Below, in pieces: positions 61,899-64,000 of a DNA stretch of 64,000 nucleotides; the first letter of the stretch is position 1, and the number at the start of each line of letters is the position of its first letter. Position numbers and translations under genes: made by a program. A model generated the notes under the pieces. The model saw only the letters and a list, made by a program, of their open reading frames with translations. It was not told where the DNA came from and made no database searches. Source of the DNA: Tateyamaria sp. ANG-S1 (GTDB lineage: Bacteria; Pseudomonadota; Alphaproteobacteria; Rhodobacterales; Rhodobacteraceae); assembly GCF_000814025.1 (NCBI RefSeq), contig NZ_JWLL01000008.1, positions 58,713-122,712 on the forward strand, in the 5' to 3' direction.

Positions 61899-62588
61899 TT
61901 ACGTCCAGACCCCTTCGGCTGCCGCCCGGATGTTGCGGATGTTCTCGCCGTACGGATCGGGATGGTCAACCGAGCCACCCTTGAACACCGCCGAGCCTGC
62001 CACCAAGACGTCCGCACCAGCCTTGGCCACTAGGGGCGCTGTGTTCGGATCTACACCGCCGTCGATTTCGATATGGATCGGGCGGTCTCCGATCATATCG
62101 CGCAGGGCCGCGATCTTTGATGTCACGTCGATAAACTTCTGACCGCCGAAGCCGGGGTTGACGGTCATCACGCAAATGAGGTCAACCATGTCCATCAACT
62201 CTTCGACGGCAGCGGCTGGCGTGCCGGGGTTCAGCGCGACGCCCGCCTTCATGCCCGCGCCGCGGATGGCTTGCAGGGTGCGGTGGATGTGTGGGCCAGC
62301 CTCGACATGGGCTGTCAGCACGTCCGCACCGGCATCGGCAAAGGCTTGAATGTACGGATCGACGGGAGTGATCATCAGGTGGACGTCCATGACGCCCTTG
62401 ATATGCGGGCGGATCGCCGCGCAGGTGGCGGGGCCGAAGGTGATGTTGGGCACGAAATGGCCGTCCATGACATCCACGTGGATCCAGTCGGCACCTTGCG
62501 CTTCGACGGCGGCGCATTCGGCGCCGAAATTGGCGAAGTCGGCGGCGAGGATGGAGGGGGCGATCTTGATCGAGCGGTCGAAGGTCAT
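61899..62588 (-). CDS. rpe: Ribulose-phosphate 3-epimerase
   Basis: 229 residues. Rpe interconverts ribulose 5-phosphate and xylulose 5-phosphate in the pentose phosphate and Calvin pathways. KIAPSILAADFANFGAECAA, HVDVMDGHFVPNITFGP (catalytic Asp and metal-binding His), MDVHLMITPVDPYI, LICVMTVNPGFGGQKFI and IHIEIDGGVDPNTAPLVAKA give all metal and phosphate-binding motifs. The gene runs towards the ligase operon and is divergent from xylB. Confidence 0.97.
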   Translation of the reverse strand: MTFDRSIKIAPSILAADFANFGAECAAVEAQGADWIHVDVMDGHFVPNITFGPATCAAIRPHIKGVMDVHLMITPVDPYIQAFADAGADVLTAHVEAGPHIHRTLQAIRGAGMKAGVALNPGTPAAAVEELMDMVDLICVMTVNPGFGGQKFIDVTSKIAALRDMIGDRPIHIEIDGGVDPNTAPLVAKAGADVLVAGSAVFKGGSVDHPDPYGENIRNIRAAAEGVWT

Positions 62589-62645
62589 GGTAGCCTCATT
62601 GTGCGGTTGGACGCGATATATCGGGCCGGCGGCTGTGTGGAAAGG

Positions 62646-62678
62646 GGCCCTTCGGGGAGGATTTTTTAAAACAGGGAA
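62646..62678 (+). repeat. Dispersed terminator-like repeat, copy 2
   Basis: GGCCCTTCGGGGAGGATTTT followed by TTAAAACAGGGAA, nearly identical to 55422-55455. Here it lies upstream of both rpe (minus) and xylB (plus), so no plus-strand gene obviously ends at it. Confidence 0.65.
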
Positions 62679-62747
62679 TTCGGACGTGGTGCCAGCTTTC
62701 TGAGGAACAGAGGAAGAAAGAGTGCCGCATTCTGAGGGGCGTACATC

Positions 62748-62775
62748 ATAATTAGTTTGACAAGTGAATTAAACA
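62748..62775 (+). promoter_or_regulatory. Possible xylB promoter/operator
   Basis: AT-rich block with TTGACA at 62757-62762 (a good -35 sequence) and partially symmetrical GTTT...AAAC ends (62755-62758 and 62771-62774 region), as might fit a ROK-type xylose regulator. No convincing -10 element. Confidence 0.3.
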
Positions 62776-62807
62776 TCAGCCATGGTGGCGGTCTAGGGAG
62801 GACATCG

Positions 62808-64000
62808 ATGTATCTCGGACTTGATCTGGGCACGTCGGGTGTGAAAGCGATGCTTGTCGATGCGGACGGGCGCGCTGTTGGCAGTGCCGACGCCACCTAT
62901 GACGTGTCGAACCCGGCTGCGGGCTGGAGTGAGCAGGACCCTGACGATTGGGTCGTGGGCATCACGGCTGCGCTGTCTGAACTGCGCGCTACGCATCCGC
63001 ATGCGTATGGCGCTGTGCGAGCGTTGTCCTTTTCCGGGCACATGCACGGCGCGGTCATGGTGGGTGCGGCAGGCACGGTTTTGCGCCCGTGCATTCTGTG
63101 GAACGACACGCGCAGCCACGCGGAGGCGGCTCAGATGGATGCCGACCCCGTCGCGCGCGCCATCAGTGGCAACATCGTATTCCCGGGCTTCACTGCGCCC
63201 AAGCTGGCTTGGGTCGCCAAGAGCGAGCCGGACGTCTTTGGCCGAGTGGCGCGGGTCATGCTGCCAAAGGACTACCTACTATGGTGGCTGACGGGCCGCT
63301 ATGCGACCGAGATGTCGGATGCGGCGGGCACAGCTTGGCTGGATGTCGGCGCGCGGGCATGGTCGGACGATTTGTTGGTACTGGGTGGCATGTCACGTGA
63401 CCAGATGCCTGACCTGCTGGAAGGCACGGACGTGGTGGGCGAGGTGCAGACTGCCCGCGCTGATCTGGGCCTGCCTGCGGGCTGCAAGGTGGTTGCGGGT
63501 GGCGCGGACAATGCCGTTGCCGCCTGTGGTGTGGGCGCCTTGGGTGAGGGCGACGGTTTTGTTTCGCTTGGCACGTCGGGTGTCGTGCTGGCGGGCCGGG
63601 GCAGTTACGCGCCCGACGCCGACAGCGCGGTGCACACGTTTTGCCATGCCGTACCCGGACGCTGGTATCAAATGGGGGTCGTGCTGGCTGCAACGGACAG
63701 CCTGAATTGGCTGAGCCGGGTGACCGGGCAAAGCGCTGCTGCGCTCTCGGGCGCTTTGGGCGACAACCCGACAGCACCCGGCCCGGTAAAATTCTACCCC
63801 TACCTGTCCGGCGAACGCACACCGCATAACGATGCGCAGGTACGGGGCGGGCTCACTGGGCTCGACATCGCATCGGGCCCTACGGACCTCACCCATGCCG
63901 TGATGACCGGCGTCAGTTTCGCCCTACGCGACAGTTTCGAAGCGCTGAAAGCCACCGGTGCGCAACTCCCCTCGGCCCTCGCCATCGGCGGGGGGGGCCG
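62808..64000 (+). CDS. xylB: Xylulokinase (3' end cut by window)
   Basis: The frame from ATG 62808 (GGGAGGA upstream) stays open to the right edge, about 397 codons of an expected 480 or more. MYLGLDLGTSGVKAMLVDAD is the FGGY-kinase phosphate loop; ALSFSGHMHGAVMVG, LWNDTRSHAEAAQMDADPVA and VFPGFTAPKLAWVAK are typical of xylulokinase. AGGADNAVAACGVGALGEGD carries the catalytic Asp of GGADN, and FYPYLSGERTPHND is the second-domain motif. It phosphorylates xylulose to xylulose 5-phosphate, the substrate of Rpe encoded next door. Confidence 0.93.
   Translation, partial: MYLGLDLGTSGVKAMLVDADGRAVGSADATYDVSNPAAGWSEQDPDDWVVGITAALSELRATHPHAYGAVRALSFSGHMHGAVMVGAAGTVLRPCILWNDTRSHAEAAQMDADPVARAISGNIVFPGFTAPKLAWVAKSEPDVFGRVARVMLPKDYLLWWLTGRYATEMSDAAGTAWLDVGARAWSDDLLVLGGMSRDQMPDLLEGTDVVGEVQTARADLGLPAGCKVVAGGADNAVAACGVGALGEGDGFVSLGTSGVVLAGRGSYAPDADSAVHTFCHAVPGRWYQMGVVLAATDSLNWLSRVTGQSAAALSGALGDNPTAPGPVKFYPYLSGERTPHNDAQVRGGLTGLDIASGPTDLTHAVMTGVSFALRDSFEALKATGAQLPSALAIGGGG

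Overview
The window looks like a chromosome segment of a marine alphaproteobacterium of the Rhodobacteraceae (Roseobacter group). The basis is the gene order murA / DUF2948 / hisD / UPF0262 / low-Mr phosphatase, high-GC codon use in positions 23500-64000, a LuxI-type synthase, RTX proteins with Roseobacter-style N-termini, and a pimeloyl-CoA-like beta-oxidation cluster. This is inference from protein recognition; no search was run.

Positions 1-23530 are a genomic island. It is visibly more AT-rich and gene-poor, and full of decayed transposases (IS110 and IS3 pieces, some fused to each other or to a Hint domain). It ends with a tyrosine recombinase next to a tRNA-Thr(GGU) gene, the classic integration layout. 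Its intact cargo faces the cell exterior: four RTX calcium-binding proteins (one carrying a glycoside-hydrolase-like domain), a GT61-like glycosyltransferase, two sulfotransferase-like proteins, a SAM methyltransferase, an acyl-homoserine-lactone synthase without a LuxR partner, and three small helical proteins that resemble each other. The left edge cuts a PAS-domain gene on the minus strand.

Positions 23531-36900 are housekeeping core with small insertions: murA, hisD, lepA, small conserved proteins, a lipoprotein and an entericidin-like peptide. Between lepA and a RAYT (REP-associated tyrosine transposase) sits an AT-rich SIR2-like gene, a candidate antiphage NADase, which carries a 35-bp near-perfect palindrome. 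The RAYT gene itself contains an in-frame 69-bp double-hairpin REP element.

Positions 37071-44207 hold a PA14-like exported protein, then a tightly coupled minus-strand operon of three to four glycosyltransferases, a histidine phosphatase, a polysaccharide deacetylase and a Methyltransf_17-type methyltransferase, probably for an envelope or capsule glycan. Divergent to it are an MscS-family channel and a DEAD-box helicase with a DbpA-like RNA-binding domain. Positions 48885-54756 encode a complete oligopeptide-type ABC importer (fused double ATPase, binding protein, two permeases; Yej-like layout), next to a paralogue of the operon methyltransferase.

Positions 55592-61847 are a five-gene beta-oxidation operon (hydratase/3-hydroxyacyl-CoA dehydrogenase fusion, two acyl-CoA dehydrogenases, thioesterase, acyl-CoA ligase) resembling the pim dicarboxylate pathway but without a thiolase. 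The window closes with rpe (minus) and a xylulokinase gene (plus, cut by the right edge), whose product and substrate meet at xylulose 5-phosphate. Several dispersed hairpin repeats recur at gene ends across the core region.
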